From positions 1 through 64,000 of the forward strand of contig CAXIVU010000259.1 in assembly GCA_964035795.1 (NCBI GenBank): a stretch of DNA of 64,000 nt. Reading direction: 5' to 3'. Origin of the DNA: Pterobdella sp. o SKG-2022. Lineage: Eukaryota > Annelida > Clitellata > Hirudinida > Piscicolidae. The translations under genes and the position numbers were made by a program. Of this stretch, positions 53,277 to 64,000 are shown piece after piece. The notes beneath the pieces were generated by a model, which had not been told where the DNA came from, did no database searches, and saw only the letters and a list, made by a program, of their open reading frames with translations. Within the stretch, counting starts at the first letter, position 1. Every line of letters starts with the position of its first letter.

Positions 53277-53369
53277 ATCTAGCCAACAGTTACTACTGTA
53301 GAAACAACAACGCCAACTACAATAACTGTAACACAACTTCATTGGCTACAGCTACAACAGTTCCATTTT
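53213..53369 (+). other. Disrupted double unit: four compensating length changes and the only stop in frame
   Basis: Units 335 and 336 depart sharply from consensus. After the Ala12 codon, 23 non-repeat bases replace 16 expected ones (+7) at about 53,217-53,239. One C is missing at about 53,281, one A at about 53,331, and 6 bases replace 11 (-5) at about 53,363-53,368. The changes sum to zero, so the array returns to exact 159-bp phase by 53,425. The first change shifts the frame and the TAA at 53,274 is reached seven bases before the -1 change would restore it. Such clustered indels occur nowhere else in about 402 units. A low-quality consensus patch or contig join is the simplest reading; a real recent rearrangement is the alternative. 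Confidence 0.9.
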
Positions 53370-56300
53370 GCAACATCAACGCAAACAACAACTGTTATTA
53401 TGACAACAACGACAGAAATGTTGTCTAAATCTACGCCAACAGTTACTACTGTAGAAACAACAACGCCAACTACAATAACTGTAACAACAACTTCATTGGC
53501 TACAGCTACAACAGTTTCGACAACGATTGCAACATCAACGCAAACAACAACTGTTATTATGACAACAACGACAGAAATGTTGTCTAAATCTACGCCAACA
53601 GTTACTACTGTAGAAACAACAACGCCAACTACAATAACTGTAACAACAACTTCATTGGCTACAGCTACAACAGTTTCGACAACGATTGCAACATCAACGC
53701 AAACAACAACTGTTATTATGACAACAACGACAGAAATGTTGTCTAAATCTACGCCAACAGTTACTACTGTAGAAACAACAACGCCAACTACAATAACTGT
53801 AACAACAACTTCATTGGCTACAGCTACAACAGTTTCGACAACGATTGCAACATCAACGCAAACAACAACTGTTATTATGACAACAACGACAGAAATGTTG
53901 TCTAAATCTACGCCAACAGTTACTACTGTAGAAACAACAACGCCAACTACAATAACTGTAACAACAACTTCATTGGCTACAGCTACAACAGTTTCGACAA
54001 CGATTGCAACATCAACGCAAACAACAACTGTTATTATGACAACAACGACAGAAATGTTGTCTAAATCTACGCCAACAGTTACTACTGTAGAAACAACAAC
54101 GCCAACTACAATAACTGTAACAACAACTTCATTGGCTACAGCTACAACAGTTTCGACAACGATTGCAACATCAACGCAAACAACAACTGTTATTATGACA
54201 ACAACGATAGAAATGTTGTCTAAATCTACGCCAACAGTTACTACTGTAGAAACAACAACGCCAACTACAATAACTGTAACAACAACTTCATTGGCTACAG
54301 CTACAACAGTTTCGACAACGATTGCAACATCAACGCAAACAACAACTGTTATTATGACAACAACGACAGAAATGTTGTCTAAATCTACGCCGACAGTTAC
54401 TACTGTAGAAACAACAACGCCAACTACAATAACTGTAACAACAACTTCATTGGCTACAGCTACAACAGTTTCGACAACGATTGCAACATCAACGCAAACA
54501 ACAACTGTTATTATGACAACAACGACAGAAATGTTGTCTAAATCTACGCCAACAGTTACTACTGTAGAAACAACAACGCCAACTACAATTTCTGTAACAA
54601 CAACTTCATTGGCTACAGCTACAACAGTTTCGACAACGATTGCAACATCAACGCAAACAACAACTGTTATTATGACAACAACGACAGAAATGTTGTCTAA
54701 ATCTACGCCAACAGTTACTACTGTAGAAACAACAACGCCAACTACAATAACTGTAACAACAACTTCATTGGCTACAGCTACAACAGTTTCGACAACGAAT
54801 GCATTATCAACGCAAACAACAACTGTTATTATGACAACAACGACAGAAATGTTGTCTAAATCTACGCCAACAGTTACTACTGTAGAAACAACAACGCCAA
54901 CTACAATAACTGTAACAACAACTTCATTGGCTACAGCTACAACAGTTTCGACAACGATTGCAACATCAACGCAAACAACAACTGTTATTATGACAACAAC
55001 GACAGAAATGTTGTCTAAATCTACGCCAACAGTTACTACTGTAGAAACAACAACGCCAACTACAATTTCTGTAACAACAACTTCATTGGCTACAGCTACA
55101 ACAGTTTCGACAACGATTGCAACATCAACGCAAACAACAACTGTTATTATGACAACAACGACAGAAATGTTGTCTAAATCTACGCCAACAGTTACTACTG
55201 TAGAAACAACAACGCCAACTACAATAACTGTAACAACAACTTCATTGGCTACAGCTACAACAGTTTCGACAACGATTGCAACATCAACGCAAACAACAAC
55301 TGTTATTATGACAACAACGATAGAAATGTTGTCTAAATCTACGCCAACAGTTACTACTGTAGAAACAACAACGCCAACTACAATAACTGTAACAACAACT
55401 TCATTGGCTACAGCTACAACAGTTTCGACAACGATTGCAACATCAACGCAAACAACAACTGTTATTATGACAACAACGACAGAAATGTTGTCTAAATCTA
55501 CGCCAACAGTTACTACTGTAGAAACAACAACGCCAACTACAATAACTGTAACAACAACTTCATTGGCTACAGCTACAACAGTTTCGACAACGATTGCAAC
55601 ATCAACGCAAACAACAACTGTTATTATGACAACAACGACAGAAATGTTGTCTAAATCTACGCCAACAGTTACTACTGTAGAAACAACAACGCCAACTACA
55701 ATAACTGTAACAACAACTTCATTGGCTACAGCTACAACAGTTTCGACAACGATTGCAACATCAACGCAAACAACAACTGTTATTATGACAACAACGACAG
55801 AAATGTTGTCTAAATCTACGCCAACAGTTACTACTGTAGAAACAACAACGCCAACTACAATAACTGTAACAACAACTTCATTGGCTACAGCTACAACAGT
55901 TTCGACAACGATTGCAACATCAACGCAAACAACAACTGTTATTATGACAACAACGATAGAAATGTTGTCTAAATCTACGCCAACAGTTACTACTGTAGAA
56001 ACAACAACGCCAACTACAATAACTGTAACAACAACTTCATTGGCTACAGCTACAACAGTTTCGACAACGATTGCAACATCAACGCAAACAACAACTGTTA
56101 TTATGACAACAACGACAGAAATGTTGTCTAAATCTACGCCGACAGTTACTACTGTAGAAACAACAACGCCAACTACAATAACTGTAACAACAACTTCATT
56201 GGCTACAGCTACAACAGTTTCGACAACGATTGCAACATCAACGCAAACAACAACTGTTATTATGACAACAACGACAGAAATGTTGTCTAAATCTACGCCA

Positions 56301-59300
56301 ACAGTTACTACTGTAGAAACAACAACGCCAACTACAATTTCTGTAACAACAACTTCATTGGCTACAGCTACAACAGTTTCGACAACGATTGCAACATCAA
56401 CGCAAACAACAACTGTTATTATGACAACAACGACAGAAATGTTGTCTAAATCTACGCCAACAGTTACTACTGTAGAAACAACAACGCCAACTACAATTTC
56501 TGTAACAACAACTTCATTGGCTACAGCTACAACAGTTTCGACAACGATTGCAACATTAACGCAAACAACAACTGTTATTATGACAACAACGACAGAAATG
56601 TTGTCTAAATCTACGCCAACAGTTACTACTGTAGAAACAACAACGCCAACTACAATAACTGTAACAACAACTTCATTGGCTACAGCTACAACAGTTTCGA
56701 CAACGATTGCAACATCAACGCAAACAACAACTGTTATTATGACAACAACGACAGAAATGTTGTCTAAATCTACGCCAACAGTTACTACTGTAGAAACAAC
56801 AACGCCAACTACAATTTCTGTAACAACAACTTCATTGGCTACAGCTACAACAGTTTCGACAACGATTGCAACATCAACGCAAACAACAACTGTTATTATG
56901 ACAACAACGACAGAAATGTTGTCTAAATCTACGCCAACAGTTACTACTGTAGAAACAACAACGCCAACTACAATAACTGTAACAACAACTTCATTGGCTA
57001 CAGCTACAACAGTTTCGACAACGATTGCAACATCAACGCAAACAACAACTGTTATTATGACAACAACGATAGAAATGTTGTCTAAATCTACGCCAACAGT
57101 TACTACTGTAGAAACAACAACGCCAACTACAATAACTGTAACAACAACTTCATTGGCTACAGCTACAACAGTTTCGACAACGATTGCAACATCAACGCAA
57201 ACAACAACTGTTATTATGACAACAACGACAGAAATGTTGTCTAAATCTACGCCGACAGTTACTACTGTAGAAACAACAACGCCAACTACAATAACTGTAA
57301 CAACAACTTCATTGGCTACAGCTACAACAGTTTCGACAACGATTGCAACATCAACGCAAACAACAACTGTTATTATGACAACAACGACAGAAATGTTGTC
57401 TAAATCTACGCCAACAGTTACTACTGTAGAAACAACAACGCCAACTACAATTTCTGTAACAACAACTTCATTGGCTACAGCTACAACAGTTTCGACAACG
57501 ATTGCAACATCAACGCAAACAACAACTGTTATTATGACAACAACGACAGAAATGTTGTCTAAATCTACGCCAACAGTTACTACTGTAGAAACAACAACGC
57601 CAACTACAATTTCTGTAACAACAACTTCATTGGCTACAGCTACAACAGTTTCGACAACGATTGCAACATTAACGCAAACAACAACTGTTATTATGACAAC
57701 AACGACAGAAATGTTGTCTAAATCTACGCCAACAGTTACTACTGTAGAAACAACAACGCCAACTACAATAACTGTAACAACAACTTCATTGGCTACAGCT
57801 ACAACAGTTTCGACAACGATTGCAACATCAACGCAAACAACAACTGTTATTATGACAACAACGACAGAAATGTTGTCTAAATCTACGCCAACAGTTACTA
57901 CTGTAGAAACAACAACGCCAACTACAATTTCTGTAACAACAACTTCATTGGCTACAGCTACAACAGTTTCGACAACGATTGCAACATCAACGCAAACAAC
58001 AACTGTTATTATGACAACAACGACAGAAATGTTGTCTAAATCTACGCCAACAGTTACTACTGTAGAAACAACAACGCCAACTACAATAACTGTAACAACA
58101 ACTTCATTGGCTACAGCTACAACAGTTTCGACAACGATTGCAACATCAACGCAAACAACAACTGTTATTATGACAACAACGACAGAAATGTTGTCTAAAT
58201 CTACGCCAACAGTTACTACTGTAGAAACAACAACGCCAACTACAATAACTGTAACAACAACTTCATTGGCTACAGCTACAACAGTTTCGACAACGATTGC
58301 AACATCAACGCAAACAACAACTGTTATTATGACAACAACGACAGAAATGTTGTCTAAATCTACGCCAACAGTTACTACTGTAGAAACAACAACGCCAACT
58401 ACAATAACTGTAACAACAACTTCATTGGCTACAGCTACAACAGTTTCGACAACGATTGCAACATCAACGCAAACAACAACTGTTATTATGACAACAACGA
58501 CAGAAATGTTGTCTAAATCTACGCCAACAGTTACTACTGTAGAAACAACAACGCCAACTACAATAACTGTAACAACAACTTCATTGGCTACAGCTACAAC
58601 AGTTTCGACAACGATTGCAACATCAACGCAAACAACAACTGTTATTATGACAACAACGACAGAAATGTTGTCTAAATCTACGCCAACAGTTACTACTGTA
58701 GAAACAACAACGCCAACTACAATAACTGTAACAACAACTTCATTGGCTACAGCTACAACAGTTTCGACAACGATTGCAACATCAACGCAAACAACAACTG
58801 TTATTATGACAACAACGACAGAAATGTTGTCTAAATCTACGCCAACAGTTACTACTGTAGAAACAACAACGCCAACTACAATAACTGTAACAACAACTTC
58901 ATTGGCTACAGCTACAACAGTTTCGACAACGATTGCAACATCAACGCAAACAACAACTGTTATTATGACAACAACGACAGAAATGTTGTCTAAATCTACG
59001 CCAACAGTTACTACTGTAGAAACAACAACGCCAACTACAATAACTGTAACAACAACTTCATTGGCTACAGCTACAACAGTTTCGACAACGATTGCAACAT
59101 CAACGCAAACAACAACTGTTATTATGACAACAACGATAGAAATGTTGTCTAAATCTACGCCAACAGTTACTACTGTAGAAACAACAACGCCAACTACAAT
59201 AACTGTAACAACAACTTCATTGGCTACAGCTACAACAGTTTCGACAACGATTGCAACATCAACGCAAACAACAACTGTTATTATGACAACAACGACAGAA

Positions 59301-62300
59301 ATGTTGTCTAAATCTACGCCGACAGTTACTACTGTAGAAACAACAACGCCAACTACAATAACTGTAACAACAACTTCATTGGCTACAGCTACAACAGTTT
59401 CGACAACGATTGCAACATCAACGCAAACAACAACTGTTATTATGACAACAACGACAGAAATGTTGTCTAAATCTACGCCAACAGTTACTACTGTAGAAAC
59501 AACAACGCCAACTACAATTTCTGTAACAACAACTTCATTGGCTACAGCTACAACAGTTTCGACAACGATTGCAACATCAACGCAAACAACAACTGTTATT
59601 ATGACAACAACGACAGAAATGTTGTCTAAATCTACGCCAACAGTTACTACTGTAGAAACAACAACGCCAACTACAATAACTGTAACAACAACTTTATTGG
59701 CTACAGCTACAACAGTTTCGACAACGATTGCAACATCAACGCAAACAACAACTGTTATTATGACAACAACGACAGAAATGTTGTCTAAATCTACGCCAAC
59801 AGTTACTACTGTAGAAACAACAACGCCAACTACAATAACTGTAACAACAACTTCATTGGCTACAGCTACAACAGTTTCGACAACGATTGCAACATCAACG
59901 CAAACAACAACTGTTATTATGACAACAACGACAGAAATGTTGTCTAAATCTACGCCAACAGTTACTACTGTAGAAACAACAACGCCAACTACAATAACTG
60001 TAACAACAACTTCATTGGCTACAGCTACAACAGTTTCGACAACGATTGCAACATCAACGCAAACAACAACTGTTATTATGACAACAACGACAGAAATGTT
60101 GTCTAAATCTACGCCAACAGTTACTACTGTAGAAACAACAACGCCAACTACAATAACTGTAACAACAACTTTATTGGCTACAGCTACAACAGTTTCGACA
60201 ACGATTGCAACATCAACGCAAACAACAACTGTTATTATGACAACAACGACAGAAATGATGTCTAAATCTACGCCAACAGTTACTACTGTAGAAACAACAA
60301 CGCCAACTACAATAACTGTAAGAACAACTTCATTGGCTACAGCTACAACAGTTTCGACAACGATTGCAACATCAACGCAAACAACAACTGTTATTATGAC
60401 AACAACGACAGAAATGTTGTCTAAATCTACGCCAACAGTTACTACTGTAGAAACAACAACGCCAACTACAATAACTGTAACAACAACTTCATTGGCTACA
60501 GCTACAACAGTTTCGACAACGATTGCAACATCAACGCAAACAACAACTGTTATTATGACAACAACGACAGAAATGTTGTCTAAATCTACGCCAACAGTTA
60601 CTACTGTAGAAACAACAACGCCAACTACAATAACTGTAACAACAACTTTATTGGCTACAGCTACAACAGTTTCGACAACGATTGCAACATCAACGCAAAC
60701 AACAACTGTTATTATGACAACAACGACAGAAATGTTGTCTAAATCTACGCCAACAGTTACTACTGTAGAAACAACAACGCCAACTACAATAACTGTAACA
60801 ACAACTTCATTGGCTACAGCTACAACAGTTTCGACAACGATTGCAACATCAACGCAAACAACAACTGTTATTATGACAACAACGACAGAAATGTTGTCTA
60901 AATCTACGCCAACAGTTACTACTGTAGAAACAACAACGCCAACTACAATAACTGTAACAACAACTTCATTGGCTACAGCTACAACAGTTTCGACAACGAT
61001 TGCAACATCAACGCAAACAACAACTGTTATTATGACAACAACGATAGAAATGTTGTCTAAATCTACGCCAACAGTTACTACTGTAGAAACAACAACGCCA
61101 ACTACAATAACTGTAACAACAACTTCATTGGCTACAGCTACAACAGTTTCGACAACGATTGCAACATCAACGCAAACAACAACTGTTATTATGACAACAA
61201 CGACAGAAATGTTGTCTAAATCTACGCCGACAGTTACTACTGTAGAAACAACAACGCCAACTACAATAACTGTAACAACAACTTCATTGGCTACAGCTAC
61301 AACAGTTTCGACAACGATTGCAACATCAACGCAAACAACAACTGTTATTATGACAACAACGACAGAAATGTTGTCTAAATCTACGCCAACAGTTACTACT
61401 GTAGAAACAACAACGCCAACTACAATTTCTGTAACAACAACTTCATTGGCTACAGCTACAACAGTTTCGACAACGATTGCAACATCAACGCAAACAACAA
61501 CTGTTATTATGACAACAACGACAGAAATGTTGTCTAAATCTACGCCAACAGTTACTACTGTAGAAACAACAACGCCAACTACAATTTCTGTAACAACAAC
61601 TTCATTGGCTACAGCTACAACAGTTTCGACAACGATTGCAACATTAACGCAAACAACAACTGTTATTATGACAACAACGACAGAAATGTTGTCTAAATCT
61701 ACGCCAACAGTTACTACTGTAGAAACAACAACGCCAACTACAATAACTGTAACAACAACTTCATTGGCTACAGCTACAACAGTTTCGACAACGATTGCAA
61801 CATTAACGCAAACAACAACTGTTATTATGACAACAACGACAGAAATGTTGTCTAAATCTACGCCAACAGTTACTACTGTAGAAACAACAACGCCAACTAC
61901 AATAACTGTAACAACAACTTCATTGGCTACAGCTACAACAGTTTCGACAACGATTGCAACATCAACGCAAACAACAACTGTTATTATGACAACAACGACA
62001 GAAATGTTGTCTAAATTTACGCCAACAGTTACTACTGTAGAAACAACAACGCCAACTACAATTTCTGTAACAACAACTTCATTGGCTACAGCTACAACAG
62101 TTTCGACAACGATTGCAACATCAACGCAAACAACAACTGTTATTATGACAACAACGACAGAAATGTTGTCTAAATCTACGCCAACAGTTACTACTGTAGA
62201 AACAACAACGCCAACTACAATAACTGTAAGAACAACTTCATTGGCTACAGCTACAACAGTTTCGACAACGATTGCAACATCAACGCAAACAACAACTGTT

Positions 62301-64000
62301 ATTATGACAACAACGACAGAAATGTTGTCTAAATCTACGCCAACAGTTACTACTGTAGAAACAACAACGCCAACTACAATTTCTGTAACAACAACTTCAT
62401 TGGCTACAGCTACAACAGTTTCGACAACGATTGCAACATCAACGCAAACAACAACTGTTATTATGACAACAACGACAGAAATGTTGTCTAAATCTACGCC
62501 AACAGTTACTACTGTAGAAACAACAACGCCAACTACAATTTCTGTAACAACAACTTCATTGGCTACAGCTACAACAGTTTCGACAACGATTGCAACATCA
62601 ACGCAAACAACAACTGTTATTATGACAACAACGACAGAAATGTTGTCTAAATCTACGCCAACAGTTACTACTGTAGAAACAACAACGCCAACTACAATAA
62701 CTGTAACAACAACTTCATTGGCTACAGCTACAACAGTTTCGACAACGATTGCAACATCAACGCAAACAACAACTGTTATTATGACAACAACGACAGAAAT
62801 GTTGTCTAAATCTACGCCAACAGTTACTACTGTAGAAACAACAACGCCAACTACAATAACTGTAAGAACAACTTCATTGGCTACAGCTACAACAGTTTCG
62901 ACAACGATTGCAACATCAACGCAAACAACAACTGTTATTATGACAACAACGACAGAAATGTTGTCTAAATCTACGCCAACAGTTACTACTGTAGAAACAA
63001 CAACGCCAACTACAATTTCTGTAACAACAACTTCATTGGCTACAGCTACAACAGTTTCGACAACGATTGCAACATCAACGCAAACAACAACTGTTATTAT
63101 GACAACAACGACAGAAATGTTGTCTAAATCTACGCCAACAGTTACTACTGTAGAAACAACAACGCCAACTACAATAACTGTAACAACAACTTCATTGGCT
63201 ACAGCTACAACAGTTTCGACAACGATTGCAACATCAACGCAAACAACAACTGTTATTATGACAACAACGACAGAAATGTTGTCTAAATCTACGCCAACAG
63301 TTACTACTGTAGAAACAACAACGCCAACTACAATAACTGTAACAACAACTTCATTGGCTACAGCTACAACAGTTTCGACAACGATTGCAACATCAACGCA
63401 AACAACAACTGTTATTATGACAACAACGACAGAAAAGTTGTCTAAATCTACGCCAACAGTTACTACTGTAGAAACAACAACGCCAACTACAATTTCTGTA
63501 ACAACAACTTCATTGGCTACAGCTACAACAGTTTCGACAACGATTGCAACATCAACGCAAACAACAACTGTTATTATGACAACAACGATAGAAATGTTGT
63601 CTAAATCTACGCCAACAGTTACTACTGTAGAAACAACAACGCCAACTACAATTTCTGTAACAACAACTTCATTGGCTACAGCTACAACAGTTTCGACAAC
63701 GATTGCAACATCAACGCAAACAACAACTGTTATTATGACAACAACGACAGAAATGTTGTCTAAATCTACGCCAACAGTTACTACTGTAGAAACAACAACG
63801 CCAACTACAATAACTGTAACAACAACTTCATTGGCTACAGCTACAACAGTTTCGACAACGATTGCAACATCAACGCAAACAACAACTGTTATTATGACAA
63901 CAACGACAGAAATGTTGTCTAAATCTACGCCAACAGTTACTACTGTAGAAACAACAACGCCAACTACAATAACTGTAACAACAACTTCATTGGCTACAGC
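53370..64000 (+). CDS. Continuation of the threonine-rich repeat protein after the break (partial at both ends)
   Basis: After the disrupted segment the same frame as the upstream coding region resumes at the Ala12 codon at 53,370. It runs without a stop to the right edge (last full codon 63,996-63,998), about 3,543 codons and 67 repeats. The repeat is the same 53-residue unit with the same variant classes: Thr/Ser48, Ile26, Leu14 and Arg50. It also has its own markers, including a silent CCG proline at residue 34, Leu53, Lys28 at 63,435-63,437 and Asn11/Leu13 at 54,798-54,806. If the 53.2-kb anomaly is an error, this is the same exon or gene as the upstream part. If it is real, this stretch is a downstream remnant with no visible start signal of its own, although every unit offers in-frame ATG codons at Met22 and Met28. 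No decay such as accumulated stops is visible. Confidence 0.62.
54798..54806 (+). other. Clustered multi-base substitution, Ile11 to Asn and Thr13 to Leu
   Basis: In unit 345 three substitutions fall within nine bases: ATT to AAT at residue 11 and ACA to TTA at residue 13, with Ala12 unchanged. The frame is kept. No other unit carries either residue change, whereas most variants in the array are shared by several units. It lies 1.4 kb from the 53.2-kb disruption and hits the same part of the unit (residues 11-13), so it may share the same technical or biological cause. Confidence 0.85.
55881..58106 (+). repeat. Seven-unit (1,113-bp) tandem duplication marked by silent CCG at Pro34
   Basis: Units 352-358 and 359-365 share the order Ile26; CCG at Pro34; Ser48; Ser48; Leu14; Ser48; consensus. 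The CCG codons are at about 56,140 and 57,253. The Ile26-then-CCG pair also occurs at about 54,207/54,391, 59,136/59,320 and 61,044/61,228, all whole-unit offsets (11, 7, 13 and 12 units between neighbours). This CCG marker was not seen before the 53.2-kb break. Confidence 0.8.
59694..60650 (+). repeat. Three-unit (477-bp) repeats marked by Leu53
   Basis: The codon before Leu1 changes from TCA to TTA (Ser53 to Leu) at about 59,694, 60,171 and 60,648, spaced by exactly three units each. One of the intervening units has Met29 (near 60,258) and Arg50 (near 60,321). The other units are consensus. This is the shortest-period higher-order structure with three copies in the window. Confidence 0.78.

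Larger units (their letters stand above)
1..64000 (+). repeat. 159-bp tandem repeat array, about 402.5 units, filling the window
   Basis: A 159-bp unit is repeated head to tail across the entire window. The point where the Lys31 codon region begins recurs at 1, 160, 319, 53,107, 53,425 and 63,919, all exact multiples of 159 apart, so there is no net indel over 402 units. The consensus unit has 65 A, 34 T, 40 C and 20 G (37.7% G+C), with strong strand asymmetry (A about twice T, C twice G). Six CpG occur per unit, so CpG is not depleted. Most units differ from consensus at only zero to four bases, and the same few variants recur in ordered groups, which is the sign of higher-order duplication. 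No unique sequence is present at either edge, so the array is longer than the window. Its real copy number depends on the assembly being right. Confidence 0.99.

Noticed and set aside
53217..53239. Footprint of a mobile element insertion
   Set aside because: The foreign stretch is only about 23 bases, has no terminal inverted repeats or target duplication, and replaces 16 unit bases rather than adding to them.
53274..53276. TAA as the natural end of the protein
   Set aside because: It appears only because of the +7 change in a damaged segment, and the same open repeat frame continues for 10.6 kb afterwards.
1..64000. CRISPR array
   Set aside because: There are no unique spacers between repeats; the 159-bp units are directly adjacent and nearly identical throughout.
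1..64000. CENP-B box in the unit
   Set aside because: A TTTCG core is present but the spacing and the CGGG half are not, so the box is not matched.
1..64000. Valine-rich antisense gene on the minus strand
   Set aside because: The frame is open as an arithmetic result of Thr codons on the + strand, lacks start codons in the consensus, and would be an implausibly hydrophobic product.
1..64000. Introns in the array
   Set aside because: GTA-type donor strings occur in every unit, but no pyrimidine-rich acceptor tract or change in repeat phase marks any of them, and the frame is open without splicing.
1..64000. Thr-x-Thr ice-binding beta-helix protein
   Set aside because: Thr is abundant, but there is no regular 12- to 13-residue loop period and no Cys or Gly of the known insect types.
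1..64000. Promoters, terminators, ribosome binding sites, tRNA or rRNA genes
   Set aside because: Every stretch is the same repeat; nothing unit-specific resembling any of these was seen on either strand.

Overview
The whole 64,000-base window is one uninterrupted tandem array. It has no unique flanking sequence, no RNA gene, no mobile element and no second gene. The unit is 159 bp (53 codons) and there are about 402.5 copies. A fixed point in the unit falls at 1, 160, 319, 53,107, 53,425 and 63,919, so phase is exact across the window with no net insertion or deletion. In the + frame whose codons begin at coordinates divisible by 3, the array reads open from the left edge to a TAA at 53,274-53,276. 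It is open again from 53,370 to the right edge. The inferred protein is extremely threonine-rich: 27 Thr, 5 Ser, 5 Val, 3 Ala, 3 Ile, 2 each of Pro, Leu, Met and Glu, and one each of Lys and Gln per 53 residues. The consensus has no Gly, Cys, Asp, Asn, Arg, His or aromatic residue. The best reading is the repeat core of a giant mucin-like or glue-like secreted or surface protein, with both termini outside the window.

Organism: nothing here identifies one. The unit is about 38% G+C. CpG is not depleted (6 per unit against about 5 expected from base counts), which argues against a heavily CpG-methylated vertebrate-type genome. The Thr/Ser/Pro repeat chemistry favours a eukaryote such as an invertebrate or protist. 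A giant bacterial surface protein cannot be excluded. I recognise no specific gene.

Layout, numbering units from Leu1 at 72 + 159(n-1): units 1-38 (to 6,113) are a mixed zone with recurring Lys46, Arg50, Pro50 and Thr3-to-Ser variants. Units 39-47 are the most diverged island. A 14-unit block (7,385-9,610) is followed by a copy sharing every private variant I could check (9,611-11,836). Other offset duplications of 4, 6, 7, 8, 12, 16 and 18 units follow. Between them lie uniform runs at 20,901-22,172, 23,604-25,193, 31,872-33,938 and 50,952-52,859.

One place breaks the pattern. At about 53,213-53,369 four length changes (+7, -1, -1, -5) cluster in two adjacent units, sum to zero, and create the only stop in the main frame. 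I think this is more likely a sequence or assembly defect, or a very recent lesion, than the natural end of the gene, because the array continues unchanged on the far side.

The points of interest are the scale of the open frame, the strict 159-bp register, the higher-order repeat history readable from private variants, and the ambiguity between a coding mega-repeat and a satellite-like array.
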